A stretch of 33,075 nt of DNA from Verrucomicrobiia bacterium (GTDB lineage: Bacteria > Verrucomicrobiota > Verrucomicrobiia > Verrucomicrobiales > DEV007). The stretch is from assembly GCA_020439925.1 (NCBI GenBank), contig JAGRPC010000291.1, positions 1,412-34,486 of the forward strand, read 5' to 3'. Of this stretch, positions 7,320-17,400 are shown one piece after another (positions within the stretch are counted from its first letter, which is position 1; every line of letters starts with the position of its first letter). The position numbers and the translations under genes were made by a program. The notes below the pieces were generated by a model. The model was not told the DNA's origin and made no database searches. It saw only the letters and a list, made by a program, of their open reading frames with translations.

Positions 7320-9937
7320 TCTTCCCGATCGGAGCGCAGGTTGGCATGACGATACCCCACGATCCAGCCCACGAGCATGGCGGTGGAGAGAGTGACAAGG
7401 GAGAGACCTCCGAAGGTCATCCAGGGAATGGCATAGCGGAGAGTCCAGCCGAAGCTCTGCGGATTGATCACTTCGATAAGAACCCATCCCAGGAAAAAAC
7501 TCACCGCGAGCCCCCCAGCGAGGCCGGCGAAGGCGATGCCGCCACTTTCCCACATTGCGGCTCGGGCGATATCGCGACGCGTCGCCCCGAGTGCGCGCAG
7601 GGTGGAAAGTTCGCTGCGGCGTTCGAGAAGCAAACCGGCAAGGGCCAGCCCCAGTCCCCCCACCGCGATGATCACGGCGATGGCCTCGAGGGCATAGGTC
7701 ACCGCGAAGGTCTGGTGGAAAATACGGATCGACTCCCCGCGGAGCTTCGCATTCGTGCGGGCGACGAGGAAGGGGAACTCCACCCGTAGGCGTTCGAGCA
7801 CTTCCTCCGGATCAATCCCCGGCGAAAGATAGAGGGCGAGATTCGAAACGCCCGTATCCCCGAACCACTCCACGCATCGTTCGCGCGAAACGAGGATGGT
7901 GCCGGACTCGTTTCCATAGTCGGCATAGACACCGGTAACCGGGAGTTGCCGGAGACCAGCCGGAGTCTCGATCTCGAGCAGGTCACCGATCCCCTTTCCG
8001 AAGCGCCGTGAAAAAGGTTCGCTGATCCATGCGCCCTCGACGAGCCCCCGTGGTCCGGGATCGGGAGGGGGCTTTATCCAGAGAAGTTGCAGGTGGCGTT
8101 CCGGATCATCATGATAGTCCGCCCCGCCCAGAAGCACTTCGCGCCCTTCAAAGACGATCGTCTGGCGCAGGAGACTGTCCGCCCCGTCGATGCCCGTCAG
8201 GTCGAGGATCCGCCTCCAGTCAGCCTCGGGGATCAGGTTGTCATTCGATGTCGACGCCGCGCCCGGTGCTGCAACGTATAGGTCGGCTTTGAGGATCTGC
8301 CCGATCCAGGAGGTCAAGGTATGCTCGAAGCTGGCCACGAGAATGGCCATCGCCGCAGACATCCCGATGGCCGCCGAAAGCCCCGCTGCGGTGAGCCGAT
8401 GGCGCCCTCCCACCACAGCGAGTCGGCTTGCCGCATAACGCCGCATTGCTTCCGCGCGCCAGGACAGGAGGTTCGAAACGGGAGTGAAGAGCCGACAAAG
8501 GAGCACGCTGCCCCCCAGCACCGCGGCCAGCGCGGAGAGATACCCCCCGAGAGGGAAGGCGATGTGCCCCGGCAAATCCAGTGGAGGCAGCCACGCCACG
8601 CCAAGAGCCGCACCGAGCAGAACGCAACCGACCGGCCATCGCCTCAGGAGCAAAAGTCCCCCGCCCTGACCTCCCTGGCGCATCGACTGGGCGGGAGGAG
8701 TGAGGGCTGCCTCCCGCGCCGGAATCCAACCGGCGAGGAGACTCGCGCTCACCCCGAATAGGAGGGCAAAGACCACCTCGCCCGGATCCAGTTTCACCGC
8801 TTCCGTCGTCGTCTCGTAGTAGAGCGTGTTCACCGTTCCGGCAATTGCCCCAACCAGGCCCGAGGCAAGTAAACGGCCGAGGACGATCCCGGCGAGGCTC
8901 CCGATGAGACCGAGAACCAAAGCCTCGGTCAGCCAGGTCCGCCGGATCTGCTCCGGCATCACGCCGAGGGAACGCAGGATCGCGATTTCTCCCCGGCGTT
9001 TGGTCACCGCCGCCTCCATCGCCTGCAGGATCAGATAGACGCCGACGAGCAGGGCGAGCCCGGAAAGGATCGCCAGATTGAAGCGAAAGGCCGCACTCAT
9101 TTGGGTGATGGAGCTTTTCCTCTCCTCCGGCGTCTCCAGAAGGAGTCCCTTTTCCCGGGCGAAGTCACTGAGTCTCCCTATGACCTCTGAGGCGAGAGCC
9201 TCCGCCTTTGGTCCAGCCGGGAACCGCACTTCAACTCGGCTGAGTTCGTTTTCGCACCCGGCGAGTTCCTGCAACGCAGGCAGATCCATCAGGCAGAGAT
9301 TCTCCGGGAGCGCGGGCCGGTTCGCCGGATCCGGAAGTATGGCCGCGAGACGGAGGTTCACGGACCGGTCCCGCACCCAGACGGTGAACCCCTCCCCCTC
9401 CTCCACCCCACGTGCCTTGGCAAATCCGTCGCCGGAAAAGGCCGCATTTGATTCACCCAGGAGATTCTGCCCACCCCGCGAACGCGAAAATGACCCCTCG
9501 CCCGAAACCTCCCCCTTCTGTCCCAGCGCGTTCCCGATGGCAACGAGATCGACCCCAACGAGCCGGATTAGTCCCGTTTCCTCCTCACCTGCCGGAGTTC
9601 CCGGCAATTCCAGGACGGGGAAATAATCCACGGGAAGCCTGCCTGTCACTGATCGCAGTTCCCGGAGAACGTTCTCGTGAAACTGACCGCCTCTCGGCCT
9701 CAGGATCAGGTCGCTTTGCCCCGAAACCGATTCGGTGAAGAGTGTAAAACCGGAAACGGCCGCCTTGTTGGCAAGCCTCACCGAAAGAAATACCCCCACG
9801 CCGAGGGCGAGAATTCCACCGAGCATCAGGGTCAACCAGGGCTCCCGACACCAGTGACGCCAGATGATCAAGCTCCAGAGGACCCGGCCAACCCGGCGAG
9901 GGCCGCAATCCTGGCGTAGTGTAGGGCCTTTGCTCAT
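7316..9937 (-). CDS. ABC transporter permease, two fused FtsX-type halves (AttF/AttG- or YbbP-like)
   Basis: An 873-residue inner-membrane protein. A first membrane segment lies at about 34-55 and is followed by a large extracytoplasmic domain. An FtsX-type membrane block (about 285-307, 335-365, 388-408) follows, then further segments to about 535. A second extracytoplasmic domain comes next, and a final FtsX block lies at about 740-770, 795-820 and 838-862. Cytoplasmic loops carry KRRGEIAILRSLGV and ERRSELSTLRALGAT, the duplicated FtsX coupling sequence that contacts the ATPase. It thus resembles a fusion of the separate AttF and AttG permeases. The ATG at 9937 overlaps the ATPase stop as ATGA, and its own stop overlaps the AttH-like start the same way, implying translational coupling. 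It probably extracts or exports a lipid or hydrophobic compound, as for MacB/LolCDE-type systems. The substrate is unknown. Confidence 0.93.
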   Translation of the reverse strand: MSKGPTLRQDCGPRRVGRVLWSLIIWRHWCREPWLTLMLGGILALGVGVFLSVRLANKAAVSGFTLFTESVSGQSDLILRPRGGQFHENVLRELRSVTGRLPVDYFPVLELPGTPAGEEETGLIRLVGVDLVAIGNALGQKGEVSGEGSFSRSRGGQNLLGESNAAFSGDGFAKARGVEEGEGFTVWVRDRSVNLRLAAILPDPANRPALPENLCLMDLPALQELAGCENELSRVEVRFPAGPKAEALASEVIGRLSDFAREKGLLLETPEERKSSITQMSAAFRFNLAILSGLALLVGVYLILQAMEAAVTKRRGEIAILRSLGVMPEQIRRTWLTEALVLGLIGSLAGIVLGRLLASGLVGAIAGTVNTLYYETTTEAVKLDPGEVVFALLFGVSASLLAGWIPAREAALTPPAQSMRQGGQGGGLLLLRRWPVGCVLLGAALGVAWLPPLDLPGHIAFPLGGYLSALAAVLGGSVLLCRLFTPVSNLLSWRAEAMRRYAASRLAVVGGRHRLTAAGLSAAIGMSAAMAILVASFEHTLTSWIGQILKADLYVAAPGAASTSNDNLIPEADWRRILDLTGIDGADSLLRQTIVFEGREVLLGGADYHDDPERHLQLLWIKPPPDPGPRGLVEGAWISEPFSRRFGKGIGDLLEIETPAGLRQLPVTGVYADYGNESGTILVSRERCVEWFGDTGVSNLALYLSPGIDPEEVLERLRVEFPFLVARTNAKLRGESIRIFHQTFAVTYALEAIAVIIAVGGLGLALAGLLLERRSELSTLRALGATRRDIARAAMWESGGIAFAGLAGGLAVSFFLGWVLIEVINPQSFGWTLRYAIPWMTFGGLSLVTLSTAMLVGWIVGYRHANLRSDREE

Positions 9938-10608
9938 GCGCGGGCCTCGCCATCCAGAAGGAGCCCGTCCCGCATTTCGAGGGTGCGCCGACAGATCCGG
10001 GTCACTTGCAAGCTGTGAGTCACAAGCAGCATGGCTGTTCCGTGCCGCTCGCTGAGAGACTCGAGAAGGTCGAGGATGGACTCTCCCGTGGCCGAATCGA
10101 GATTTCCGGTGGGTTCGTCCGCAAGGATGAGGCGCGGTTCAATAACCAGGGCACGGGCGATCGCGACGCGCTGCATCTCGCCTCCGCTCAGTTCGTGAGG
10201 CATCGCACCGGCACGATGATTGAGACCCACCTCCTCTATCAGACTCCCGACCCGCTCCCGTCGCACCATGTCGGAAATCCCGTTGAGGTGAAGCGGAAAC
10301 TCGATGTTTTCCAAGGCGCTGAGCGTGGGGAGGAGGTGAAAAAACTGGAAGATGGTGCTGACTGCTTCGCGTCTCAGGCGGCAAAGTCCCTCCTCTCCCT
10401 GCCCCTTCAGCGACTTGCCAGCCACCTCGATATCCCCGGTATCAGGTCGGTCGATCCCTCCGATGCAGTTGAGAAGCGTGCTTTTTCCCGAACCTGACGG
10501 ACCCATCAGGGCGACCCGTTCGCCCGGGGCGAGGGAGAACGAGACTCCTCGCAGAACCGGAACCGCACCATAGGATTTTGTGACCCTGTCGACTTGCAGC
10601 GCTTTCAT
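9934..10608 (-). CDS. ABC transporter ATP-binding protein (LolD/AttE-like)
   Basis: A 224-residue ATPase. Walker [10 protein letters not shown] is at 36-44, Q-loop Gln88, signature LSGGEMQRV at 140-148, and Walker B LILADE with the following PTGNLD at 160-171. The EPTGNLD sequence is typical of the LolD/MacB/FtsE branch that pairs with FtsX-type permeases. The reading frame stays open for about 410 further codons upstream, but that part is antisense to the E2 gene and has no family resemblance. The ATG at 10608 gives the normal length and is preceded by AGGTGGAG (10613-10620), one of the few clear ribosome sites in the window. It is the first gene of the three-gene operon with the permease and AttH-like protein. 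It is divergent from the E2 gene across 84 bases. Confidence 0.95.
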   Translation of the reverse strand: MKALQVDRVTKSYGAVPVLRGVSFSLAPGERVALMGPSGSGKSTLLNCIGGIDRPDTGDIEVAGKSLKGQGEEGLCRLRREAVSTIFQFFHLLPTLSALENIEFPLHLNGISDMVRRERVGSLIEEVGLNHRAGAMPHELSGGEMQRVAIARALVIEPRLILADEPTGNLDSATGESILDLLESLSERHGTAMLLVTHSLQVTRICRRTLEMRDGLLLDGEARA

Positions 10609-10692
10609 TTTTCTCCACCTTGGTGAGATTACGAGCCTCCGCGTCCGAAAGACAGGATTCCTCGATCTTTCCGGCACGATTGCAACCCTTCC

Positions 10693-11916
10693 ATGGCCCG
10701 ATTCCCCATCAAGATGCCCCAGCTCGGCGAATCCATCGCCGAAGCCACCATCCGCGAGATTCTTGTCGCTCCCGGCGACGAGGTAAAGGCGGACCAGAAT
10801 ATTTTCGAAGTCGAAACCGACAAGGCGATGATGGAGGTGACGACGCCCTGTGGCGGAGTCATCGCAGAAATCACTGCCCAGATCGGGACGAGCTACCCGG
10901 TAGGATCGCCCATCGCCGTCATCGAAGCGAGCGAGGAAGAAGCGCTCAAGGCGGGTCTGATCCGGCCAGCCGAGAGCCCTGAAACCGGCTCCGCACCTTC
11001 CCCTGACGAGAACCTCCACTTCGCCGTCGCCGAGAAGGACGTGATCGATCACAGCGTCCCGGCAGCGGTAAAGCCGACCGTCGAGGGTGGCCTTCCCGTG
11101 CCGGTGCGCTCCAGCGTCTACCTGAGTCCACGTCTCCGCCACCGCATGGAAGAGCTCGGCCTCAATTCCGCGGACCTCGCGGGTCTTCCCGGCAGCGGTG
11201 CCGGCGGTCGCGTCACCGTGGAAGACTTCGAGAAGTTCATCCAGGCCCTCGACCAGAGCCGCATGACCGATGCCTCCCCCATGCGCATCGCCGTGGCCGA
11301 CTCCATGCGCCGAAGCTGGACGCGTCCTCTCGCGAGCGTCACCGTTCCCATCATCATGGACGCCGTGCTCGCCCACCGCAAGCAGGTCGAAGCCAAACCC
11401 GGGGTCAGTCTTTATGCGATGCGGGCCCTGGCCCTCGCCATTTCCGAGAACACCGCCGTGGCCGGACGGCTCATCGGGACAAAAATCGTCCACCCCAACG
11501 CGATCGACATTGGATTCGCCGTCGAGGCTGAGGATGGGGTGCTCGTGCCGGTGCTGAGGAATGTCGACGAAAAAAGTCTCGCCGAGCTTCAGGGCCCATA
11601 CGACGACCTTGTCCGCCTTGCCCGCGAGCGCCGCCTTCCCAAGAATGCGATGGGGGGAGGAGTTGCCACCATTACCAATGTCGGCCCCTTTGGCATCACC
11701 GCGGCAAGTCCCATTCCCCTGCCCGAGCAGAACCTGGTTCTGGGTCTCATGGCGGGACGAAAGACCCCCGTCTGGGACGACACGAAAGGAACCTTTGTTC
11801 CGAGAATGGAATCGAAGTTCATCCTCAGTTTCGACCACCGCATCCTCGATGGAGGAGCGGCCGGACGTCTCCTCCAGAGGATCGGGCAGCTTCTTCAGGA
11901 GCCTGGGAAGCTGTGA
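10693..11916 (+). CDS. Dihydrolipoamide acyltransferase (E2) of a 2-oxo acid dehydrogenase complex
   Basis: A 407-residue E2 subunit, which transfers an acyl group from lipoyl-lysine to CoA. The order is an N-terminal lipoyl domain (1-80; lipoylated Lys44 in VETDKAMMEV), an acidic linker, a peripheral-subunit-binding domain (about 140-180; YLSPRLRHRMEELGL and GRVTVEDF), then the catalytic domain (about 195-407) with the active-site motif FDHRILDGG (H382, D386). The catalytic domain begins MRIAVADSMRRSW, and a SFxLT-type core is less obvious than in classical E2s. No E1 or E3 gene is adjacent, so pyruvate versus branched-chain or 2-oxoglutarate specificity cannot be decided; the Pdh or Bkd type is most likely. 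No Shine-Dalgarno sequence precedes the ATG. It is probably a single-gene unit, convergent with the next gene 36 bases away. Confidence 0.93.
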   Translation: MARFPIKMPQLGESIAEATIREILVAPGDEVKADQNIFEVETDKAMMEVTTPCGGVIAEITAQIGTSYPVGSPIAVIEASEEEALKAGLIRPAESPETGSAPSPDENLHFAVAEKDVIDHSVPAAVKPTVEGGLPVPVRSSVYLSPRLRHRMEELGLNSADLAGLPGSGAGGRVTVEDFEKFIQALDQSRMTDASPMRIAVADSMRRSWTRPLASVTVPIIMDAVLAHRKQVEAKPGVSLYAMRALALAISENTAVAGRLIGTKIVHPNAIDIGFAVEAEDGVLVPVLRNVDEKSLAELQGPYDDLVRLARERRLPKNAMGGGVATITNVGPFGITAASPIPLPEQNLVLGLMAGRKTPVWDDTKGTFVPRMESKFILSFDHRILDGGAAGRLLQRIGQLLQEPGKL

Positions 11917-11952
11917 GACCAGCCTGACTGGATTTCGGGAGAGCCCCCCTCC

Positions 11953-13368
11953 TTACTGCAGGGGAGGAGCAGGAAGCGGCGCCTCGAGTTCGCCGATAAC
12001 AAATTTCTTCCAGAGTTTACTCACGCCTTCGTTCGGGATGAAGGTCTCGTCCTCTCCCATCGGTGCCGCAGGATCGGTGATTTTGAGAACTTCACCCGTC
12101 TCCACGTTGCCGTGGTAGCCTTTGCTTCGGTCCACCTCAACAGGACGGGGTTTTTCCGGCGCAGCGGGAGTTGGTTCCTCCTTAGGCTTTTCCCCCTCCG
12201 CTGGCGTGGATGGTGCCGATCCTCCCTTGTCCTTGCCGTCCTTCCCTTCTCCCTCGGCGGGCGGGGGCGGAGGAGGAGGGGCCTTTTCCGGCAACCGGTC
12301 CGCTAGCACCTCGATGAGGTAACGCTTCCCAAAAAAGTCGGCCACCGGGCTGGGGTCACCCGGTCCACGAAACTCCCGCCCGTTGGTCCAGTTCGGAGCG
12401 AGCGGCGCGGCTTTCGCAAGAACGGATTCGGCGTAGTTCTCGGACTTCCAGAGTTCATGATTGTTGCTGTATTCGCCCCAGACAAACAACATCGGCACCT
12501 TGGCCGACTCGGGCGTGGGCTCGGCATCGTAGAAAGCCCCTTTGCTTACCACCGCGGCAAGGATGCGTTCCGGCTTGTAATGCACAAAGTTGTAGACAAA
12601 GGCGGCCCCGGTCCGCTCTGCACCATAGAGCGCGATCGGCAAATCAATGAGATCCGCAACCTTGGTTTGAACGGCAAAGCTGCTGAGCGCCGACTCCAAG
12701 GCCTTGCCGCTTCCCTTTGCCGCAAAGACAAAATCGTCGATCACGGTGGGATCGAGGTTGCGCTCCCCATCCGCAATATCATACGTGAGGAGGGCAAGGT
12801 CATACTTCGTCTGGAATTCCGCCCAGGGTCCGTTCCCGCGCTGTTGATTGCCAAGTTGCTGAAATGAACGGCCGAAGTCGTCCAGCGAAATCACGAGCAC
12901 CCCGCGAGGTTTGCCCAGAGGAAGCTGCAGCATGAAGGTGAGTTTGCCGACACTGGTATCGAACCATCCCGGATAGCGCGACGCCTTCGCCTTGTCGCCG
13001 CCCTTGTCCGCATCGGGGGCCGCCGGAGGCGCCATGTCGTCGACGGGACGGTCCAGGTTCAAAGGGATCGTTTCGCCCTCCTTCGAACGGAGATAAGCCG
13101 CATAAATGAGTTTGTGCTCTCGCTCGAGCGCCCCGAGATCGAGTTTCTCCCAGGTGATTCCAATCACCGGACCATCGGCCACCATCTGGGCCGTGAGCCC
13201 CTTCGGCGTGGCATCCTTGATGAGATGAAAAGCCACCGCCCGACCGTTCGCGCCGGTGAGACTGATTTCGGCGCAGAGGCGCCCCAGACTCACTCCTGAC
13301 AAAACGAGAACAAGAGCGAATAACGTCGCCTTCCTCCGAGCCTGCGCATTCGAGTCGAACTCTTTCAT
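11953..13368 (-). CDS. Exported alpha/beta-hydrolase-like protein with a degenerate nucleophile elbow
   Basis: A 471-residue protein with an N-terminal signal (residues 1-33, hydrophobic core LFALVLVLSGVSLG) and AGGCGG about 9 bases before the ATG. The central part looks like an alpha/beta-hydrolase: strand-like GVLVISLDDFGRSFQQLG, then PIALYGAERTGAAFVYNF, where a GxSxG elbow would be expected, and VPMLFVWGEYSNNHELW before the C-terminal part. At the elbow, Glu251 replaces Ser, so the usual catalysis is unlikely. Residues about 360-420 are a Pro/Glu/Lys-rich linker with a run of seven prolines. The C-terminal tail (YHGNVETGEVLKITDPAAP) is unrecognised. The SDR gene lies upstream on the same strand with a 72-base gap. 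I do not recognise a named family; the fold assignment is inference. Confidence 0.75.
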   Translation of the reverse strand: MKEFDSNAQARRKATLFALVLVLSGVSLGRLCAEISLTGANGRAVAFHLIKDATPKGLTAQMVADGPVIGITWEKLDLGALEREHKLIYAAYLRSKEGETIPLNLDRPVDDMAPPAAPDADKGGDKAKASRYPGWFDTSVGKLTFMLQLPLGKPRGVLVISLDDFGRSFQQLGNQQRGNGPWAEFQTKYDLALLTYDIADGERNLDPTVIDDFVFAAKGSGKALESALSSFAVQTKVADLIDLPIALYGAERTGAAFVYNFVHYKPERILAAVVSKGAFYDAEPTPESAKVPMLFVWGEYSNNHELWKSENYAESVLAKAAPLAPNWTNGREFRGPGDPSPVADFFGKRYLIEVLADRLPEKAPPPPPPPAEGEGKDGKDKGGSAPSTPAEGEKPKEEPTPAAPEKPRPVEVDRSKGYHGNVETGEVLKITDPAAPMGEDETFIPNEGVSKLWKKFVIGELEAPLPAPPLQ

Positions 13369-13390
13369 GATGGACCGCCTGGTTGGAACG

Positions 13391-13415
13391 CCTCTGTTTT
13401 AGCCGGAATCAGAGG
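13391..13415. repeat. 6-bp inverted repeat between the SDR gene and the hydrolase-like gene
   Basis: CCTCTG (13391-13396) and CAGAGG (13410-13415) are exact reverse complements, separated by 13 bases. They lie in the 72-base gap downstream of the SDR stop on the minus strand. There is no T-run, so it may be a weak attenuator or chance. Confidence 0.3.
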
Positions 13416-13440
13416 GCAAAAGCAAGGGGAAAGCCCAGTC

Positions 13441-14223
13441 CTACCAAAGAGTGTATCCACCATCGATCACGAGAGTCGCTCCGGTCATGTAACGGGAAGC
13501 GTCGCTCGCGAGATAAACGGCGAGAGGTCCGAGGTCTTCCGGTTCGCCGAACTTCCCCATGGGAATCGCCTCGAGAAATCGGTCAATCACCTCGGGGTTC
13601 TCCCGTGCCCAGCGCTGGTTTGGCCCGGTGAAGAAGCCCCCGGGGCAGATCGCGTTTACGGTGACTCCATGCGGGGCCCAGTCCGCGGCGGTTGCCTTGG
13701 TAAAATGGATCAGGGCGGCCTTCGAGGTCTCGTAGCTGCGCCCCCCGATTCCTCGATTGGCGATGAAACCGGATATCGAAGCGGTGTTGATGACTCGCCC
13801 CCCCTGGCCACGGCGAACCATTTCACCGCCGATCAGCTTGGTGCAGAGGAAGGCACTGGTGAGATTGAGATCGAGGATGCGCTGCCAATCCTCCAGCGTC
13901 TGGTCCTCGACCGGCACGTTGACGAGACGCCCGCCCACATTGTTGATGAGAATGTCGATCGGTCCATGATCCGCCAGAGCCTTGCGGCAGGCTTCCTCAC
14001 ATTCTCCCGGGTCCCCGATGTCCGCCCGGATCGCCGTGACTTCGCGCCCGAGACCACGAATCGAAGAGGCCGTTTCATCGAGCGAGTCCCCATCCCTTCC
14101 CGTGAGAATGATATCAGCCCCAGCCTCGGCAATCGCCAAGGCCATTTCGCGGCCGAGTCCGCGGCTGCCTCCGGTGATGAAAAGACGTCTTCCGTGGAGT
14201 GAAAAGCGGTCGAACAAGCTCAT
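13441..14223 (-). CDS. Short-chain dehydrogenase/reductase (SDR), gluconate 5-dehydrogenase-like
   Basis: A 260-residue cytoplasmic NAD(P)-dependent oxidoreductase of classical SDR type. The cofactor-binding motif TGGSRGLG is at 17-24 and NNVGG at 94-98. Catalytic residues are Asn120, Ser149/Ser151 and Tyr164-x3-Lys168 in SYETSK. PICPGG and the C-terminal GATLVIDGGYT complete the family pattern. It most resembles 2-deoxy-D-gluconate or gluconate 5-dehydrogenases, but SDR substrates cannot be read from sequence. The ATG at 14223 is used. An in-frame TTG at 14241 is better placed behind GGGAG (10 bases away) and would add six residues, so the start is not settled. It may share a transcript with the downstream hydrolase-like gene (72-base gap). 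It is divergent from the giant PQQ/cytochrome gene. Confidence 0.92.
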   Translation of the reverse strand: MSLFDRFSLHGRRLFITGGSRGLGREMALAIAEAGADIILTGRDGDSLDETASSIRGLGREVTAIRADIGDPGECEEACRKALADHGPIDILINNVGGRLVNVPVEDQTLEDWQRILDLNLTSAFLCTKLIGGEMVRRGQGGRVINTASISGFIANRGIGGRSYETSKAALIHFTKATAADWAPHGVTVNAICPGGFFTGPNQRWARENPEVIDRFLEAIPMGKFGEPEDLGPLAVYLASDASRYMTGATLVIDGGYTLW

Positions 14224-14407
14224 TGGATCAAATCGAGCCAAACCGACTAAGCTCCCTTTGTCGAAGGCGGATTTCCGTGTCCCGAAGAGGGTGGGTAGAC
14301 AATTAATAGATTTTCCTAAGATCTTGTTAAGGTGATCTAAATATCTTTTTTGTGCTTTTTATTGTTTTTAACTTTCAAACTTGAGATTAGCTCATAAAAT
14401 TTTTCTT
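14224..14407. other. AT-rich divergent intergenic region
   Basis: The 184 bases between the SDR and the PQQ/cytochrome gene become strongly AT-rich from about 14290, with T-runs at 14346-14376, in an otherwise GC-rich window. AGATC (14319-14323) and GATCT (14334-14338) form a small inverted repeat. No exact sigma70 pair or Shine-Dalgarno sequence is seen. The region probably holds the promoter of the large gene. Confidence 0.45.
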
Positions 14408-17400
14408 ATGAGAGTTCTCAAAATTTTTACCCTTCTGCTGTCAATAATGCCTTGGGGAGAAGTGACTGCACAGGATGCGGCAGGTCTTGACCGTGCCGTG
14501 GCGATCGCGCCCTTTCTTAACGGAGCCCTACCACCCCGCCCCCCCCGGCCTTCCACTGGAAGCTGGCGCCTGGTTAACGCCTTTCCCAGTCTGACTTTTA
14601 TCGATCCGGTGCAGATGCTGCCGGTTCCCTTTTCCAACCGACTCATGGTTGTGGAAAAGTCTGGACGTCTTGTCGTTTTTGAAAACAGCGAGTTGGTGAC
14701 AACCAAGACCGTTCTCCTCGACATCCGCAGCCAGGTCGAATCCTCCCACGACAGCGGCATGATGGGACTCGCCTTTCATCCCGAATTCGGGGTTCCGGAC
14801 TCTCCCAACCGAAACTACCTCTACGTCTACTACCGCTTCACCGTGCAAAAGTCAGACACGAACCGCGCCTACTGCCGACTTTCCCGCTTCACCTGGGATG
14901 CCTCGTCCAACTCGATTGCCCCCTCTTCCGAATCCGTTCTCATCAACCAATATGACCGACACAACTGGCACAACGGCGGCGGCCTCTTTTTCGGACTAGA
15001 CGGTTTCCTCTACCTCTCCACGGGCGACGAAGGAGGTGCAAACGATCAATACAACACGGGCCAGCGGATGGATACCGGACTTCTTGCGGGAGTTCTTCGC
15101 ATCGATGTCGATCGCGATCCCACGCGCAGCCATCCCATCCGGCGACAGCCGAGGAATCCGTCCACGCCTCCCTCCGACTGGCCGAACAGCTACTCCGCGG
15201 GTTATTACATCCCGAACGACAATCCGTGGCAAAGTCCAACAGGCGCGCTCCTCGAGGAGTTCTACGCGATCGGCACAAGGAGCCCCCACCGCATGGTGCA
15301 GGACCGTGTCACCGGCGATATCTGGCTGGGAGATATCGGTCAGGGTACCCAGGAAGAGATCAGCAAAGTAGTCCGGGGCGGCAACCTGCAGTGGCCCTAC
15401 CGCGAGGGTAACGTCGCCGGCCCCAAGACAAAACCCTCTCCCCTGATCGGTACCGATGTTACCCCGGTTTATGCCTATGGCCGCACCACCGGCGGATGCG
15501 TCATCGGTGGGTATGTCTACCGCGGAGCCCTGCACCCCGAGTTGTCGGGCAAATATATCTTCGGAGACCACAACTCAAACGCGATCTGGTCCCTCGACAC
15601 CTCCGGAGGGTCGCCGGTGGTCACCCAGATCCTCACACTCTCTCCGCACGGTCCCGGCCCCAAAAATGGAATGGGGTCTTTCGGAATCGATTCCTCCGGA
15701 GAAATCTATGTTCTCAGTCTCGCCGGTACCGATCTGGACGGCGGTCGCATCTACCGCATCGAAAAATCGACCGAAGGAGTTCCCGAACCACCCCACCTCC
15801 TTTCCCAGACCACGGCTTTTCTCGATCTCGCATCCCTCACTCCTGCCGCCGGGCTGGTCCCTTATCGTGTGAACCAGCCACTCTGGTCCGATGATGCCGG
15901 AAAGGAACGCTGGATCGCCATCCCGAACGACGGCACTCCCGACTCTGCCGCCGAACGAATCGGATGGTCCGAGGAGGGAAACTGGTCCTTTCCCGTCGGA
16001 ACCGTGCTCATCAAACATTTCGGATACCCCGACCGTCGTCTCGAGACGCGATTCCTCGTCTACGGGGACGATCTCTCCTGGTATGGATTCACCTATCGAT
16101 GGCTCGAAGACGGAAGCGATGCCGAACTACTGTCCGGAGAACCGGTCGATGCCACGATCACCGTCGGCAGCGAATCCCGGCAGTGGCATTTTCCGGGGCG
16201 CAACGAGTGTGGCACATGCCACTCCTCTGCCGCAGGCCGGGTCCTCGGGGTGAAGGCACGACAGCTCAACGGCGACTTCTTCTATGCCTCCACCGGCCGC
16301 ACCGCAAACCAGATTGTCACGCTTAATCGACTCGGCTTCTTCTCGCCCGCTGTGGACGAAAGCAGACTGCCCACTCTCCTCACGAGCAAAGCCCAGGACG
16401 ATCCGCTCGCGACGCTCGAACGACGGGCGCGCTCCTATCTCGACGTCAACTGCTCACACTGTCACCAGCCGGCTGCCCCCACCCAGGCAGCCTTCGATGC
16501 CCGCCTCGAAACTCCACCCTTTTTCCAGAATCTTATCAACGTTAGTCCAAACAATGCCCTCGGTATCAGCGGGGCTCGTCTCGTTAGTCCCGGTCGCCCC
16601 GATTTGTCCATCGTCCACCGTCGACTCGGCTCGCTCGCTCCCGGCGTTGCGATGCCTCCCCTTGCCAAAAACCTGGTCGACTTGGACGGCCTCGCCTTGA
16701 TCACTGACTGGATCAACAGCCTCGATCCTGCCGTTGTGCCGACCGGTCCGACCTCCGGCACAACGCCTCGCGACCATAGCCCGCCCGTCCTGACACTTAT
16801 ACGAAGCGGCGACACCGCCCCCGTCAACGGCCCGTTTTTCGTGGAGGTGGAAGCAAGCGAATCCGTCCGTGGCCTGACGGCCGGAGACATCGCGATCGAC
16901 AATGGCACCATCACCTCGATAAGCGGTAGTGGAACAAGCTGGACCCTTGGAATTGTTCCGTCGTCACCCGGCACCGGAAGCCTCTCGATCCCCGCAGATC
17001 GCGTTGTCGACCAGAATGGCAATGCCAATCCCGCAACTCCGCCTCTTTCCTTTTTCTACGAAGCTCCCAGCGGCCCCGAAGACCTTCTCACGGGCGGAGA
17101 CTTCGAAAACGGCCTGGAGGGCTGGGACAACGGTGGCGGCGTCACTCCGACGACCAGCGCCCACCTAGGGCTACGGGCCGCGGCGCTTTCTCCCTCTGCC
17201 TACATCGTCCGAACCATCCCGGTCAACGAGCTTCAAAACTACCTCTACACCGGATGGATCGCCTCGTCAGCCCCGGGAGTTCGTGCCGAAGCCGGGCTCA
17301 CCTTCTGGGACGGCAACGGCGTATGGATCCACGATCGCATTCTTTCCTTCGAGCCCGTAAGTGCCTGGTCCCCGTTCGAACTGGCCTTCACGGCACCAGT

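Noticed and set aside
10609-11838. N-terminal extension of the ABC ATPase frame
   Set aside because: It is antisense to the E2 gene and unrelated to ATPases; the ATG at 10608 with a ribosome site gives the normal length.
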